Below are positions 42,687-51,664 of a stretch of 64,000 nt of DNA, piece after piece. The number at the start of each line of letters is the position of its first letter. Position 1 is the first letter of the stretch. The position numbers were made by a program, and so were the translations under genes. The stretch spans positions 1-64,000 of the forward strand of contig UQVO01000009.1 in NCBI GenBank assembly GCA_900544575.1. Direction: 5' to 3'. The DNA comes from an uncultured Eubacteriales bacterium. GTDB lineage: Bacteria; Bacillota; Clostridia; Christensenellales; CAG-917. The notes under the pieces are model-generated. The model was given only the letters and a program-made list of their open reading frames with translations. It made no database searches and was not told where the DNA came from.

Positions 42687-43220
42687 TCAGACAAGATTTT
42701 TCCCGAGCAGATAAGCCTGCCGCAGATATTTTTGCGGCATCATCGAAACAGTGCCGCTTCCCTTTGCGAGCACACGCCCCATATCCTTAAACGACAGATA
42801 ACCGAATATTATGTCGAAAGAGGTTTCCACGCCTTTCATCACGGTGTCGTCGTCGTTCCAAGCGGTCGCAATGAGCGCCGCTTTCATATGTTTGCTCGTG
42901 ATTGCGCCGTTGCGCGCATAAAAACGGTCGACGACGGTTTTCAGCTGCGCGCTCATTCCGAAATAATAGACGGGCGTTGCAAACACCACCATATCCGAGG
43001 CAAGCAGTTCCGCAAGCACCGCGTTTCCGTCGTCTTTCTGAACGCAGTCCCCTGCCATACCGCAGCGGTCGCACCCCAGACACGGGCGGATGTTTCCCTT
43101 TGCGGCATCGTAAATCTTCACGGAATGTCCCGCTTCCTCCGCGCCTCTTGCGAATTCCCGCACGAGGGTGTTCGAAGTCCCGTTCTTGTGCGGACTGCCC
43201 GCAAGCACCAATACTTTCAT
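42687..43220 (-). CDS. NADPH-dependent FMN reductase / iron-sulfur flavoprotein
   Basis: A 177-residue flavodoxin-like protein. It starts MKVLVLAGSPHKNGTSNTLV, the FMN phosphate loop. The cysteine motif CLGCDRCGMAGDC at about 53-65 is typical of this subgroup, and FATPVYYFGMSAQLKT shapes the flavin site. It reduces flavin or quinone-like substrates with NAD(P)H. It heads the operon behind a near-consensus promoter at 43239-43266. Confidence 0.88.
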   Translation of the reverse strand: MKVLVLAGSPHKNGTSNTLVREFARGAEEAGHSVKIYDAAKGNIRPCLGCDRCGMAGDCVQKDDGNAVLAELLASDMVVFATPVYYFGMSAQLKTVVDRFYARNGAITSKHMKAALIATAWNDDDTVMKGVETSFDIIFGYLSFKDMGRVLAKGSGTVSMMPQKYLRQAYLLGKNLV

Positions 43221-43238
43221 ACCCGCACCTCCGCCACG

Positions 43239-43266
43239 ATTATAGCACCGCGCGCGGCTATGTCAA
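43239..43266 (-). promoter_or_regulatory. Promoter of the redox/cupin operon
   Basis: On the minus strand TTGACA (43261-43266), a 16-bp spacer and TATAAT (43239-43244). Confidence 0.88.
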
Positions 43267-43330
43267 ATGCTTATTTATTATCGTATACTATTCCTTTTCG
43301 TTATGCTTGCGCGGGTTGTGCGAGGAATGA

Positions 43331-43358
43331 AAAGAAAACCGAAATTTCGGTTTTCTTT
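43331..43358. terminator. Terminator after the anti-sigma-like gene
   Basis: A 14-bp perfect palindrome centred on GAAATTTC (AAAGAAAACCGAAA and its complement) lies past the stop at 43411, with A/T ends on both sides. Confidence 0.75.
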
Positions 43359-43410
43359 CGCATTTCGCGCTCCGCGGGCAGACGTTTCCGCGCCGTCACG
43401 GAAGCGGACG

Positions 43411-44184
43411 TTATTCTGCGTCGCCGCTTTCCGCGTCCCCTCCGAAATAGGAAAACAGCATATCCAACGCAAGCACAACCTCCTCTTCGGGCGTGGAGGG
43501 AGGCGTAATTCCGTCCATCTCCAAATCTATCGGGAAAAAGTCGAATTCTATATGATAATCCAACCCGTCAAAGGTGAATATAATTCTGTACCGATGCAAT
43601 TCTATCAATTCGGTGCCGGATGTCGACTCGTCCCAATATGTAGCCACGGTGAAATAAACCTCCGTGCCGTGCCAGTCACATTTTCGGGCATACGACGTGT
43701 CCACGTCCCATTGCCAGTCATACTGTTTCCCTTCGCCGACCGCCGTACATTCCACACCGCCGAAAGCCCAGTCGACAGGCAGAAAACTCAGCCTTCCGCC
43801 GTAAAACGTCCCGTCCTCCGAATCCACTATCGCAGTCGCGTAAATCTGCGTTTCCACGACGATATCGGGTATCATCATAGAAAAGCCGTATACTTCTTCC
43901 AGCTGCGAAACGTCGTCGAGGGAAATAAAGTCCGCGTCGTAAAAGCTGTCCCCGGATTCATAATGCGGGTCGTCACCTTCCGCAGCCAGCGTCAACGGCA
44001 GGCACACGGAGAGCGTGACCGCCACCACTACGACAGCCGCAACGGCAGGCAGCCATTGCGAAAGCTGCAAGCGGCGCTTTTTCGGCTTTTCCTCCGCTTT
44101 CAGCTTTGCAAGGTCGTGCTCTTCGCCCTTTGCCGTGGATGCGACATAGGAACGCATCGTTTCGTCGAATTTTCTGTCATCCAT
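43411..44184 (-). CDS. Single-pass membrane protein, anti-sigma-like architecture
   Basis: A 257-residue protein. The N-terminal 45 residues are soluble and basic (DRKFDETMRSYVAS then EEKPKKRRLQ). A transmembrane helix lies at about 44-66 (WLPAVAAVVVVAVTLSVCLP), and an extracellular domain of about 190 residues rich in Asp and aromatic residues follows. Topology matches anti-sigma factors and other sensors, but no zinc-binding HxxxCxxC motif is seen. The start has AAGGTGAAG. It follows the truncated C39-like gene by 16 bp, so they were probably one operon. No sigma factor gene is present; it may have been in the missing sequence. Confidence 0.6.
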   Translation of the reverse strand: MDDRKFDETMRSYVASTAKGEEHDLAKLKAEEKPKKRRLQLSQWLPAVAAVVVVAVTLSVCLPLTLAAEGDDPHYESGDSFYDADFISLDDVSQLEEVYGFSMMIPDIVVETQIYATAIVDSEDGTFYGGRLSFLPVDWAFGGVECTAVGEGKQYDWQWDVDTSYARKCDWHGTEVYFTVATYWDESTSGTELIELHRYRIIFTFDGLDYHIEFDFFPIDLEMDGITPPSTPEEEVVLALDMLFSYFGGDAESGDAE

Positions 44185-44200
44185 TCTTCACCTTTCAAGG

Positions 44201-44788
44201 TCATATTGCGGCATAATCCGCCGCGTCTATCGTGCCCGTGCCTACGGTCACATAACCGCTAACATTCGCCAACCCCGTGGACACGAGAAGATTGAGCTTC
44301 GTCGCAACGAGCTGTCCCGCCGCGTTGTAATATTCCACGTTTTCGTAGCCGTAGACTATCATTATGTGTGCGGAACCCGCATACACGCGCTTGGTGTAGA
44401 CGGCGGAAGAACCGTTGTCGGTTATGGACGTGGTGATGCCGAACCCGCTCATAAAAATCGAAACGGGGCGGTCCGCGGAGATTGCCGTGTCGAGTTTCTC
44501 CAGGTCAATCGCACCGCCCGTCATCACCGAACCGAACGAAATGCTCAACCCCTTGGACGCAACGTAAGAAGTCAGTCCGTCTATGTAATCCTGACGCGAC
44601 GCGCCCGCGGCATCCTGTCCCACGTTCATAAGGTCATAAAAACCGTTGATGACCGCCTGCACGTAACTTTGAATCTCGGATTGCTCAAAGTAATTATAAG
44701 AAAATCTCCCCGACCCTGTCGCCGTCCCGGGGATGAGGTCGGCGTGATATCTGTCGTAATACCCCATCAATATCGTGCCCGCAATCCC
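44201..44788 (-). pseudogene. C39-like cysteine peptidase, 5' truncated
   Basis: The 3' part of a C39-like peptidase gene: IAGTILMGYYDRYHADL, a conserved YDRY start helix, then SAHIMIVYGYENVEYY with the presumed catalytic His near the end. The signal peptide and catalytic Cys that should stand just before IAGT are absent. Upstream of 44788 the sequence becomes the antisense of an FtsX-type permease gene. The remnant keeps an open frame for a long way, but only as a shadow of that gene. Deletion, inversion or misassembly at this point explains it. Confidence 0.7.
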
Positions 44789-47275
44789 GTGCAGTCGGTC
44801 ATCATAATGATTTCGACGGCAATGATAACCGCCTGCGTGTTCATATGCCTTTGCATATCTTCCATGTTCGAACAGCTGACCGCAATATGGGGGGCTTCGG
44901 GATACGGTGGAGCCGATGTGCTCGTCTACACCGCCGACTGGGAAACGGCGGACAACTACCTCGCGGGATACTCCGATTACATAGCGTCGGCATATTATTC
45001 TTTCGAACGCAACGAATACGTAATGTCCGAGACAAACACGGTCAGCTCCTATATGCTCGGCGTTTTCGACCTCGACGAATTCGACAGGCTGACCGGCGCG
45101 GAAATCCTTGAAAGCGGCGACAATGATACGGCATATCCGTCCGCGCACATCTCTCTGATATTCGCGCGTGCGACTGACCTCGGCATAGGCGACACCTTCA
45201 CCACGAAAACCGGGCTGACTTTCACCGTCACCGCGATATGCAACAATATCTCGCGTTATGCAAGCCAGACTCGTGCAATGTTTGCGGCGGATATTTCGGA
45301 CACGGAATTTGTCCCGAACCGTCTGTCCGTTTATCTTAAAAATTCCGACGCGGCACTCCCCGACGGAAGAAAGGTCACCGCAGTCATCGGGGAAGAGCTT
45401 TCGGGAATTCTGCAAGATGCCACGTCGGTGCGCGCCGACCGCCGGGGCACGGAAATTTCCATGGCAGACTCTGTCCGCGGCAGTATGCAGCTGATGACAA
45501 TAGCGGGGATAGTCATAATCGGCGCAATGCCGTGCCTGCTCTTTTCATCCTTTTCCGTGCTTATCCGCGGCCGTGTGGGAGAACTTGTCAAATTTAAGGC
45601 GGCGGGGGCGACCCCGTTGCAATCCGCACTCATTTTGCTTGCCGAGGCGGCATTCTATGCCGTTATCGGCGGGCTTGCCGGTCTGGTTTTCGGAGAATTG
45701 CTAATCAGATATCTCAACGGACTGCTCTCCGAAAACATTGCCGGCGCGGCAATCGTGACGGAAGCGTACAAATATCCTGTTGCCGTGGCAATCGGGGCGG
45801 TATGCGCACTGGCCGCCTGCGTAATTCCCGCGCTGCGCATGAGTTCGAAACCGATACGGAGTTTGCTGGGCGGCAGCGAACGCGTATCGCGCATTGTTCC
45901 GCGCCCTTATGCATATGTGCTCTCATTCGTGACGTTTGCCTTTGCACTTGCGCTGTTTTTCGTGCCGCGAAGCGCACTCGTACCCGTTGCGATAATGTTC
46001 ATTGTTTTTTCGCTATTGTGGATGATTACGGTCATTCCGCGACTGATACACGGCGCCTGTTCGGTGCTCAAACGCATAACCCGCCCGAACGCCGGCTATA
46101 TTGCCGAATGCGCCGCGCCGAGGAACGCCGCCGTAACGTCTTCCGTTTCAATGCTTGCCGCGCTGATTGCCTTGATAACGCTGGGGATGTGCATATTGGA
46201 CGCAGTCGGACTCACTTCCGAATCGGCATCGGTAAGATTTTCCGGTGATTATGTCGTGCAGGTTTCAGGCGTTTCGTCGGGACTTGTCAATCCTTACGAA
46301 GAATTGGAAAGGTGTCTTGCCGTTGACGGAATAACGGACGGCATGGTGCTGGAATCCGTGACGGGAATATACCTTGCCTATGCCGACGGTACCGTTATCG
46401 ATTCCGACCCGCTGGATGCGTTCGTAAACACTTATGTGCTGAGTTACGGCAAAGACATGGCGTTCTGCTCTATGGCTTACGACGATTCCGCCGCCGAAAG
46501 TTTCGACAATGCGGAACAGCCGATAATCATCACATCCTATCTCGCAAACAAATACGGGATATCAACGGGTGACAGCGTTATGCTCATCCGCGACGTGTCG
46601 GAAGGAATGATGCCGCTCGACGGGCTGTTCACCGTTGTCGCAATTGACGAAACGGTCACATCGTGGGACCAGCAGATTTTCGTAAAAACGGGCACCTTGA
46701 CCATAAACGGCGAAGCTGTCGGCGGAAGTTTCCACCTGCGCCTCAACGGCAGCGGTGATTTCTCCGACCTGCGAAATGAAATAGATAACGAATATATTAC
46801 CCTCTTCAAACGCGACGGATACGTCCCTGCCGAGGGCACCGACAGACTGAATTACGACAGACTGATAAGCGTGTTCAGCGTAATAGTATATTCAATCGCC
46901 GTCATCGGGCTTGTCAATCTCATCGTCATCACGGCGGGGGAACGCAGACGGGAGTTCGATGTGCTGCGCCTTGCGGGCATGACGCCGGGCAACGCCGCAC
47001 AGTACATCCTCACCGAAACGGCGTTTTTGGCCGCAATCGGATGCGTATCGGGGTTGGCATTCGCTTTTTTCTGCAACAGAGCTTCCGCCGCAATAGCACA
47101 GATAATCAACAAATATATTGTCCCGGAGCTCTTCCCGGACAGAATATTCGTCATCACCGCCGCGGCAACGGGCATATTCGTACTCCTCTGGATTGTTTCT
47201 CATATCATCGCCTTTGCGCAGGTTTCCACCGCAAGATACCGCCGCCGCGAAGACAGAATGCTCCGCTCCGACTGA
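44780..47275 (+). pseudogene. FtsX-type ABC transporter permease, 5' truncated
   Basis: About 830 residues of a large permease: first transmembrane helix VIIMISTAMITACVFICL, a long extracellular domain (about 45-240), a three-helix block (about 245-350), a fourth and fifth helix (SFVTFAFALALFFVP, MFIVFSLLWMITVI), a second extracellular domain, and three final helices with VNLIVITAGERRREFD. Two MacB/FtsX halves are visible. The cytoplasmic leader and start codon are missing at the junction with the C39 remnant. A chance GTG at 44744 with upstream GAGG could still start translation. The ATPase gene usually found upstream is absent. Confidence 0.7.
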
Positions 47276-47364
47276 CCCCGTGCGCCCAAAGCGCTCCGCG
47301 CCTCCGCACCATAGCCGCAACACAATCCGCCGCACAAGTTTTTCCGCCGTCCCGTCAAAATCAT

Positions 47365-47393
47365 TTGACATGACAAGGCGCTTGGAATATAAT
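47365..47393 (+). promoter_or_regulatory. Sigma-A promoter of tRNA-Leu(CAG)
   Basis: TTGACA (47365-47370), a 17-bp spacer and TATAAT (47388-47393): a perfect consensus, 18 bp before the tRNA. Confidence 0.9.
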
Positions 47394-47411
47394 CTACAAG
47401 CAATCACCCGT

Positions 47412-47499
47412 GCGTGGGTGGCGAAATTGGCAGACGCGCTAGATTCAGGTTCTAGTGAACAATACGTTCATGTGGGTTCAAGTCCCGTCCCGCGCACCA
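47412..47499 (+). tRNA. tRNA-Leu (CAG)
   Basis: Acceptor arms GCGTGGG and CCCGCGC (with one G-U pair) and encoded CCA. The anticodon stem CTAGA/TCTAG encloses TTCAGGT, giving CAG. The long variable arm and T loop TTCAAGT are present. The 3' end is duplicated downstream (see repeat). Confidence 0.96.
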
Positions 47500-47538
47500 A
47501 ATGCTCCGCAATGACATTTCTGTCGTGGCGGAGCATTT
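47479..47538 (+). repeat. Copy 1: tRNA-Leu 3' end plus terminator
   Basis: A 60-bp unit beginning in the T loop of tRNA-Leu(CAG) and ending with its terminator (AAATGCTCCGC/GCGGAGCATTT, 47499-47538). It is repeated at 47697-47756 with two differences. This copy is part of the intact tRNA gene. Confidence 0.92.
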
Positions 47539-47564
47539 AATTTGTCAAGGGGCGGGGCTTGAAC

Positions 47565-47608
47565 GGGCAGAAAAAACAACAGCCTACGGATTGGCTGTTG
47601 TTCTGCCC
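47565..47608. repeat. Long hairpin between the two tRNA 3' copies
   Basis: GGGCAG...ACAACAGCC (47565-47584) pairs with GGCTGTTGTTCTGCCC (47593-47608), apart from a few extra A residues. It may be a transcription terminator or a dispersed palindromic repeat. Confidence 0.6.
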
Positions 47609-47696
47609 CGGCGTGATAGCGCGAGCAAAGCACAGCCGAACGAGGAAGATGTCATCCGCAAACCGCAGTCCGCATCACTTCATAGCGAGCGCGGAG

Positions 47697-47756
47697 CAAG
47701 TCCCGTCCCGCGCACCAAATGCTCCGCAATGACATCTTTGTCGTGGCGGAGCATTT
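47697..47756 (+). repeat. Copy 2: duplicated tRNA-Leu 3' end plus terminator
   Basis: Same 60-bp unit as 47479-47538, 218 bp downstream, with the T-loop/acceptor/CCA segment and the terminator but no 5' tRNA half. This is the pattern left at tRNA attachment sites after integration. Confidence 0.92.
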
Positions 47757-47829
47757 TTTACCTTGCTATGCGGAAAATGCGGAAGGGCGCGCACTTTGAG
47801 TCAGGCACGCCCTCTTGCCGCATATCGGT

Positions 47830-48315
47830 TCAGTTGTAGGGAATGATTTTGACATCCGCCGCCTTGAACGTGGTTTCGGACTGAATGATGTCGTAAATCT
47901 GTGCGGCCTGTTCCGCAGTGAGTTCCGCAGCACCCACGACGACGTTCACGCCGCTGTCGCTCATAGTCACGATTGCGTCCTCGAAGCCCTTGGACTTGAC
48001 GAGGGTTTCAAGCTGCATTTCCGTTTCCATACGCTCGACGAGGTCGAGTTTCTGTTCTTCCGCGGCGGATTTCGCTTCGGCGGAGCTGGTTTCGGAAGTG
48101 ATGATGGCGTCGAGATAGAGGAATTCGGACTCTCTCGTGGCTTCTCTGTCGCTGCGGTAAGCGGCAAAGAAGGTTTCGGTCACCACGCCCGCGTCGATGG
48201 GTTCGTTTGACGAAAGTCTGTCGTTGAGCGCCCAATTGAGGACGCCGGTGGCAACGAGCAGCGCAACCATCACCGACAACACTAACACTTTCTTGGTTCT
48301 GGGTTTTATTTTCAT
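47830..48315 (-). CDS. spoIIIAH: Stage III sporulation protein AH
   Basis: A 161-residue mother-cell protein with one N-terminal membrane helix (about 9-29) and an EscJ/YscJ-like extracellular domain (about 90-160, ending VKIIPYN). It forms the channel ring with SpoIIQ of the forespore. A helical linker with repeated Glu/Ala lies at 45-85. The start at 48315 has GGAGG five bases upstream. It is the last gene of the spoIIIA operon. Confidence 0.9.
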   Translation of the reverse strand: MKIKPRTKKVLVLSVMVALLVATGVLNWALNDRLSSNEPIDAGVVTETFFAAYRSDREATRESEFLYLDAIITSETSSAEAKSAAEEQKLDLVERMETEMQLETLVKSKGFEDAIVTMSDSGVNVVVGAAELTAEQAAQIYDIIQSETTFKAADVKIIPYN

Positions 48316-48330
48316 ACTGTCCTCCATAAC

Positions 48331-48747
48331 TCATTTCATTGTATAGACGTTGACAATCTGCTTATCCACGCCCATAGCCGTTGTCACAGCCGAGAGCAGC
48401 CGCAGTCTTACGGCGATGTCTTCCGCGCCCTCGGCAATCACGAGAATGCCGACTATCGTGTCGTCCTCTCTCGTAATCATGGTTTCCACTCTGCCCACGC
48501 CTTCCAGCCCTTCGAGGATGGACGCAAGGCGGCTCTCGTCCTCGTCCATCTCGGTGGACTGCTCATCCGATGACGCGGTCCTTGCGGCGTTTCCCGTAGC
48601 CACACTGGAATATATGAGCAATGCCACCGCAATTATGAATATCGCCGCGATGATGCGGATGTTTTTTATGCCCTTTATTTTTTTGACGATGCCGGAGTTT
48701 CTGACCTTGCTCAGCACGTCGGGCTTTCTTTCATCCTGCACTTCCAT
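48331..48747 (-). CDS. spoIIIAG: Stage III sporulation protein AG
   Basis: A 138-residue protein with one membrane helix (about 31-50) and a C-terminal ring-building domain (GVGRVETMITRED, then IAVRLRLLSAVTTAMGV). In B. subtilis SpoIIIAG forms a large ring between the mother cell and forespore. It is shorter than the 229-residue B. subtilis protein, mainly in the linker and central insertion. It lies 1 bp after spoIIIAF. Confidence 0.9.
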   Translation of the reverse strand: MEVQDERKPDVLSKVRNSGIVKKIKGIKNIRIIAAIFIIAVALLIYSSVATGNAARTASSDEQSTEMDEDESRLASILEGLEGVGRVETMITREDDTIVGILVIAEGAEDIAVRLRLLSAVTTAMGVDKQIVNVYTMK

Positions 48748-48748
48748 A

Positions 48749-49231
48749 TCATTCCTCCCCTTCCGCCACCGTCACGGCGACCTTGTCCGCCGACGCGGAA
48801 GTTCGCTCCGCAACCAGCCCTACCACGCTCGCTATATGTCTATTCTCCTCGTCCGCGGAGAGAACCGGCAGATACAAAATCACCGTTATTTCGTCAATAT
48901 CCGACAATGAACCGTCTTTTACGCTCACTTTAACCTCGGATTCGTATCCGTTGTCCGCAAGCAGCTCTTCCAGCACTGCGGCGGTCTCTTTCTCGTATGC
49001 CGCCGCGGTTTCCTCTATGAACCCGTAGTCGGGCTGCACGTCGGAATACTCCGGCTGCCAGTCTTTGAGCGCGCCCGCAACGGTGGGCAGCGGCGCCACT
49101 ATGACAAAGATGACCAGCAGGGAAAAAGCGCCTTTGACATATTTTCCCGTCTGCCCTTCGGGCAATACGATTTCGAGCAACACGCCCAGACATATAACTC
49201 CGACTATACCTATAATCCAAGCGTTCAGCAT
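48749..49231 (-). CDS. spoIIIAF: Stage III sporulation protein AF
   Basis: A 160-residue protein with two membrane helices (about 1-22 and 33-52) and a soluble C-terminal domain with VKVSVKDGSLSDIDEITV that resembles the SpoIIIAF ring-building fold. The second helix runs ends GALKDW. The spacing to spoIIIAE is 1 bp. Confidence 0.88.
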   Translation of the reverse strand: MLNAWIIGIVGVICLGVLLEIVLPEGQTGKYVKGAFSLLVIFVIVAPLPTVAGALKDWQPEYSDVQPDYGFIEETAAAYEKETAAVLEELLADNGYESEVKVSVKDGSLSDIDEITVILYLPVLSADEENRHIASVVGLVAERTSASADKVAVTVAEGEE

Positions 49232-49232
49232 T

Positions 49233-50495
49233 TCACACCCCCGGGTTGAAACTGCCGATGACCAGCATCAGTATCACAAAGAACATAAACCCCACCCCGA
49301 CGAGCGCGGTCACGAGCAGCCCCGTATTGTCGGCGAGCGCACCGAGCACGGAAGAAGTGCGCGTGTCCCCTATCGGCTCGGTTATCGCGGCTGTGAGGCG
49401 CAGTCCGAGTATGAATGCGGCAAGTTGCAGCAACGGAAACAAAACTACGGCGGCAAGCACCGCCACCCCCGTCACGCCCACCGCGTTTTTTACGAGAACG
49501 AGCGACGCCGTGAGCAGGTCGAAGCCGTCGGAAAGATAGCCTCCGAGTATGGGGACATAGCTGGATACGGCGAATTTGGCGGCATTGAAACTCAATCTGT
49601 CCAGCACCCCGCCCGTAATTCCCTGCGCCGTGAGAAAAGCGGCGAACAGCCCGAAAACTATGCCGATGAGCCAGCCCGCGCCCGACTTGAAAAGTTTGGC
49701 GAGCTTGTCCAGCTTGACGCTCTTTGACACGTTGCCGACGACGGAAAAAACGATTGTCGCAATGAACGCGGGCACAATGACGCTCTGCACCAGCTTGATT
49801 ATCGTGCCCGAAAGCACCGCCATAAAGGGCTGATACAACGCCACGCCGCTGCTGCCTCCCACCGCCGCAAGCAAGGTGAGCAAAATCGGGAACACCGCCT
49901 CCGAAAACGCCGCGAGAGCGTTTATCGTGTCCGTGACGGTGATTATCACATTCACCGCCGCCGCCGAAAGGATGACTATCACCGCGGAGTAACATACGAT
50001 GTGCACCACCTCTCCCGTGGACGCGTTTTTGAACCCGGACGACATCCCCGCCAGCATACTTTTCAGCAGACACACGATGATTATGGATATGAAACCGGGC
50101 AGAAAGCCGAGGAAGTAGCCGCCGAGCGCGGACGCGAGCGCGGACATAAAGGAACCGAAAAAGTCCGACGGCTCTCCCTGCGTCATATTTTTGAGCGCTT
50201 CTTTGAGATTTTCTATGCCCACCGCCGCCGACTGCTCCTCTCCCAGCGACGCTATGAAGTCCTCGAAGAGGTCGGAGTCTATTCTGTCAATGGCGCTGTC
50301 CACGCTGTCGGAAAGCTCGCTTTCCAGGTTCTCCTGCGCGTCCGACGTCGCTGCATACGCAATGCCCTCCGAAGCGCAAAACAGCACGATAAACAGCAAA
50401 ATCGTGCAGATAAACACGCATATTACGAAAATACGCGATTTTTTCCGCCGCCGTAAAAGCAGGCTGCAAAGCGTCGGTGCAAGTCCCGTGTTCAT
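49233..50495 (-). CDS. spoIIIAE: Stage III sporulation protein AE
   Basis: A 420-residue multi-pass membrane protein of the sporulation channel. A signal-like first helix (FVICVFICTILLFIVLFC) is followed by a soluble segment (about 48-125), then eight or so hydrophobic helices with the conserved GGYLSDGFDLLTASLVLVKN and the C-terminal PIGDTRTSSVLGALADN region. The start at 50495 overlaps the spoIIIAD stop (ATGA). Length is close to that in other Clostridia. Confidence 0.93.
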   Translation of the reverse strand: MNTGLAPTLCSLLLRRRKKSRIFVICVFICTILLFIVLFCASEGIAYAATSDAQENLESELSDSVDSAIDRIDSDLFEDFIASLGEEQSAAVGIENLKEALKNMTQGEPSDFFGSFMSALASALGGYFLGFLPGFISIIIVCLLKSMLAGMSSGFKNASTGEVVHIVCYSAVIVILSAAAVNVIITVTDTINALAAFSEAVFPILLTLLAAVGGSSGVALYQPFMAVLSGTIIKLVQSVIVPAFIATIVFSVVGNVSKSVKLDKLAKLFKSGAGWLIGIVFGLFAAFLTAQGITGGVLDRLSFNAAKFAVSSYVPILGGYLSDGFDLLTASLVLVKNAVGVTGVAVLAAVVLFPLLQLAAFILGLRLTAAITEPIGDTRTSSVLGALADNTGLLVTALVGVGFMFFVILMLVIGSFNPGV

Positions 50496-50884
50496 ACCAG
50501 ATTCAAAAGCCCGCCTATGATGTCCACGAGCGCGGTGACTATGGATATGCTCATCAGAAAAATGACTATCTTGCCGCCGAACTGCAATTTCTGCGCGATG
50601 GACGCGCACCCCGCGTCCGTGGCGATGGACGCGCTGTATTCTGTGAGGTAGCCTATGCCTATGATTTTCAGCACCGCGGAAAACACCCTGTCGTCTATCC
50701 CGCTCTTGTCCACAAGGTCGTCAAAGGCGAGGATTGCGCTTTGCAGCGAACTTATCATTGTGATGACCATGACAATGCCCGTGCCTATGACCGCAAACAC
50801 CGCAAACTCGGGCTTTGCCGTGCGCAGCAGACTTACCGCCACAATCCCTATCAGGGCTATGCCTATCAGCTTGACTATCATCAT
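50492..50884 (-). CDS. spoIIIAD: Stage III sporulation protein AD
   Basis: A 130-residue membrane protein with four hydrophobic helices (MMIVKLIGIALIGIVAVSLL, AVFAVIGTGIVMVITMISSL, AVLKIIGIGYLTEYSASIA, and a final IVTALVDIIGGLLNLV). It belongs to the SpoIIIAC/AD family. The start overlaps the spoIIIAC stop by ATGA; ATG 50881 is an alternative one codon inside. Confidence 0.93.
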   Translation of the reverse strand: MMIVKLIGIALIGIVAVSLLRTAKPEFAVFAVIGTGIVMVITMISSLQSAILAFDDLVDKSGIDDRVFSAVLKIIGIGYLTEYSASIATDAGCASIAQKLQFGGKIVIFLMSISIVTALVDIIGGLLNLV

Positions 50885-51078
50885 GTGAGCGAAAGTATGT
50901 TCTTTATGGTGTCGAAGAGTCCGCCCACCATATCCATGACAAGGACAATTACGACTATGAGCCCCGCGAGCGTGGCAAACGTCGCGATGTCGTCGCGGTC
51001 GCTGCGCTTCAATATGATGCACACTATGGCGGTGAGCAAGCCCACTCCTGCGATTTTGAGAATGATGTCTATGCCCAC
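50881..51078 (-). CDS. spoIIIAC: Stage III sporulation protein AC
   Basis: A 65-residue protein of two membrane helices (IILKIAGVGLLTAIVCIIL and TLAGLIVVIVLVMDMVGGLF), typical of SpoIIIAC. The length equals that of other Clostridia. A 73-bp gap separates it from spoIIIAB. Confidence 0.92.
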   Translation of the reverse strand: MGIDIILKIAGVGLLTAIVCIILKRSDRDDIATFATLAGLIVVIVLVMDMVGGLFDTIKNILSLT

Positions 51079-51151
51079 TTCTCACCTCCTAACTTCCGCT
51101 TCGGTACGCCCGCACCGAAAACAAACGAATGCCTTCTCCGCACGTCCCGCC

Positions 51152-51664
51152 TTACGCCAGCACGACTATCAGCGCGATGCCAAGAAGCACCGCCAGCTTG
51201 AAATACATCCCGCCGAGGCGCTTCGTTTCCTCGGCGCATTTCGCGCGTTTTGCGGCGAACTCCGCCTTTGCCCTGCCCGCGCCGTCGAGCTGGTCGCCGA
51301 GCGCGGTTTTGCCGAGCGAGGAAAGAAACTCCTTCATCTGCTTTTTTTCGTCGGGTCTGAGTTTCGCGCTTTCCGCCGCTTCCGCCGCAGCCTTGTCCTG
51401 CGCCGCTCCGAGGGACAGCCCCGCGCCGAAACGCTTTATCATCGCGGCAAACGAGCCCTTCCTGTCCTCCGCAAACTGCGCGATGAGCGCCGGGAGCGGA
51501 GTCTTTCTGAACCCCAATTCCGACGAGAGATATGCCGCAAACGCTTCCGCTTCCGTATAGAACTTCTCGCGGTCGGCGTAATGACGTTTTATGAGCACCC
51601 CGCCGTAACAGCAGATGAGGGCGAGCAGCCCTCCCGCCACGAGCCGCAGAATTTCCGCAGTCAT
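51152..51664 (-). CDS. spoIIIAB: Stage III sporulation protein AB
   Basis: A 170-residue protein with an N-terminal membrane helix, a helical cytoplasmic domain (ELGFRKTPLPALIAQFAED, as in the family) and a C-terminal helix LAVLLGIALIVVLA. It resembles GspF-like platform proteins of secretion systems. The start overlaps the spoIIIAA stop (ATGA, 51661-51664). Confidence 0.92.
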   Translation of the reverse strand: MTAEILRLVAGGLLALICCYGGVLIKRHYADREKFYTEAEAFAAYLSSELGFRKTPLPALIAQFAEDRKGSFAAMIKRFGAGLSLGAAQDKAAAEAAESAKLRPDEKKQMKEFLSSLGKTALGDQLDGAGRAKAEFAAKRAKCAEETKRLGGMYFKLAVLLGIALIVVLA

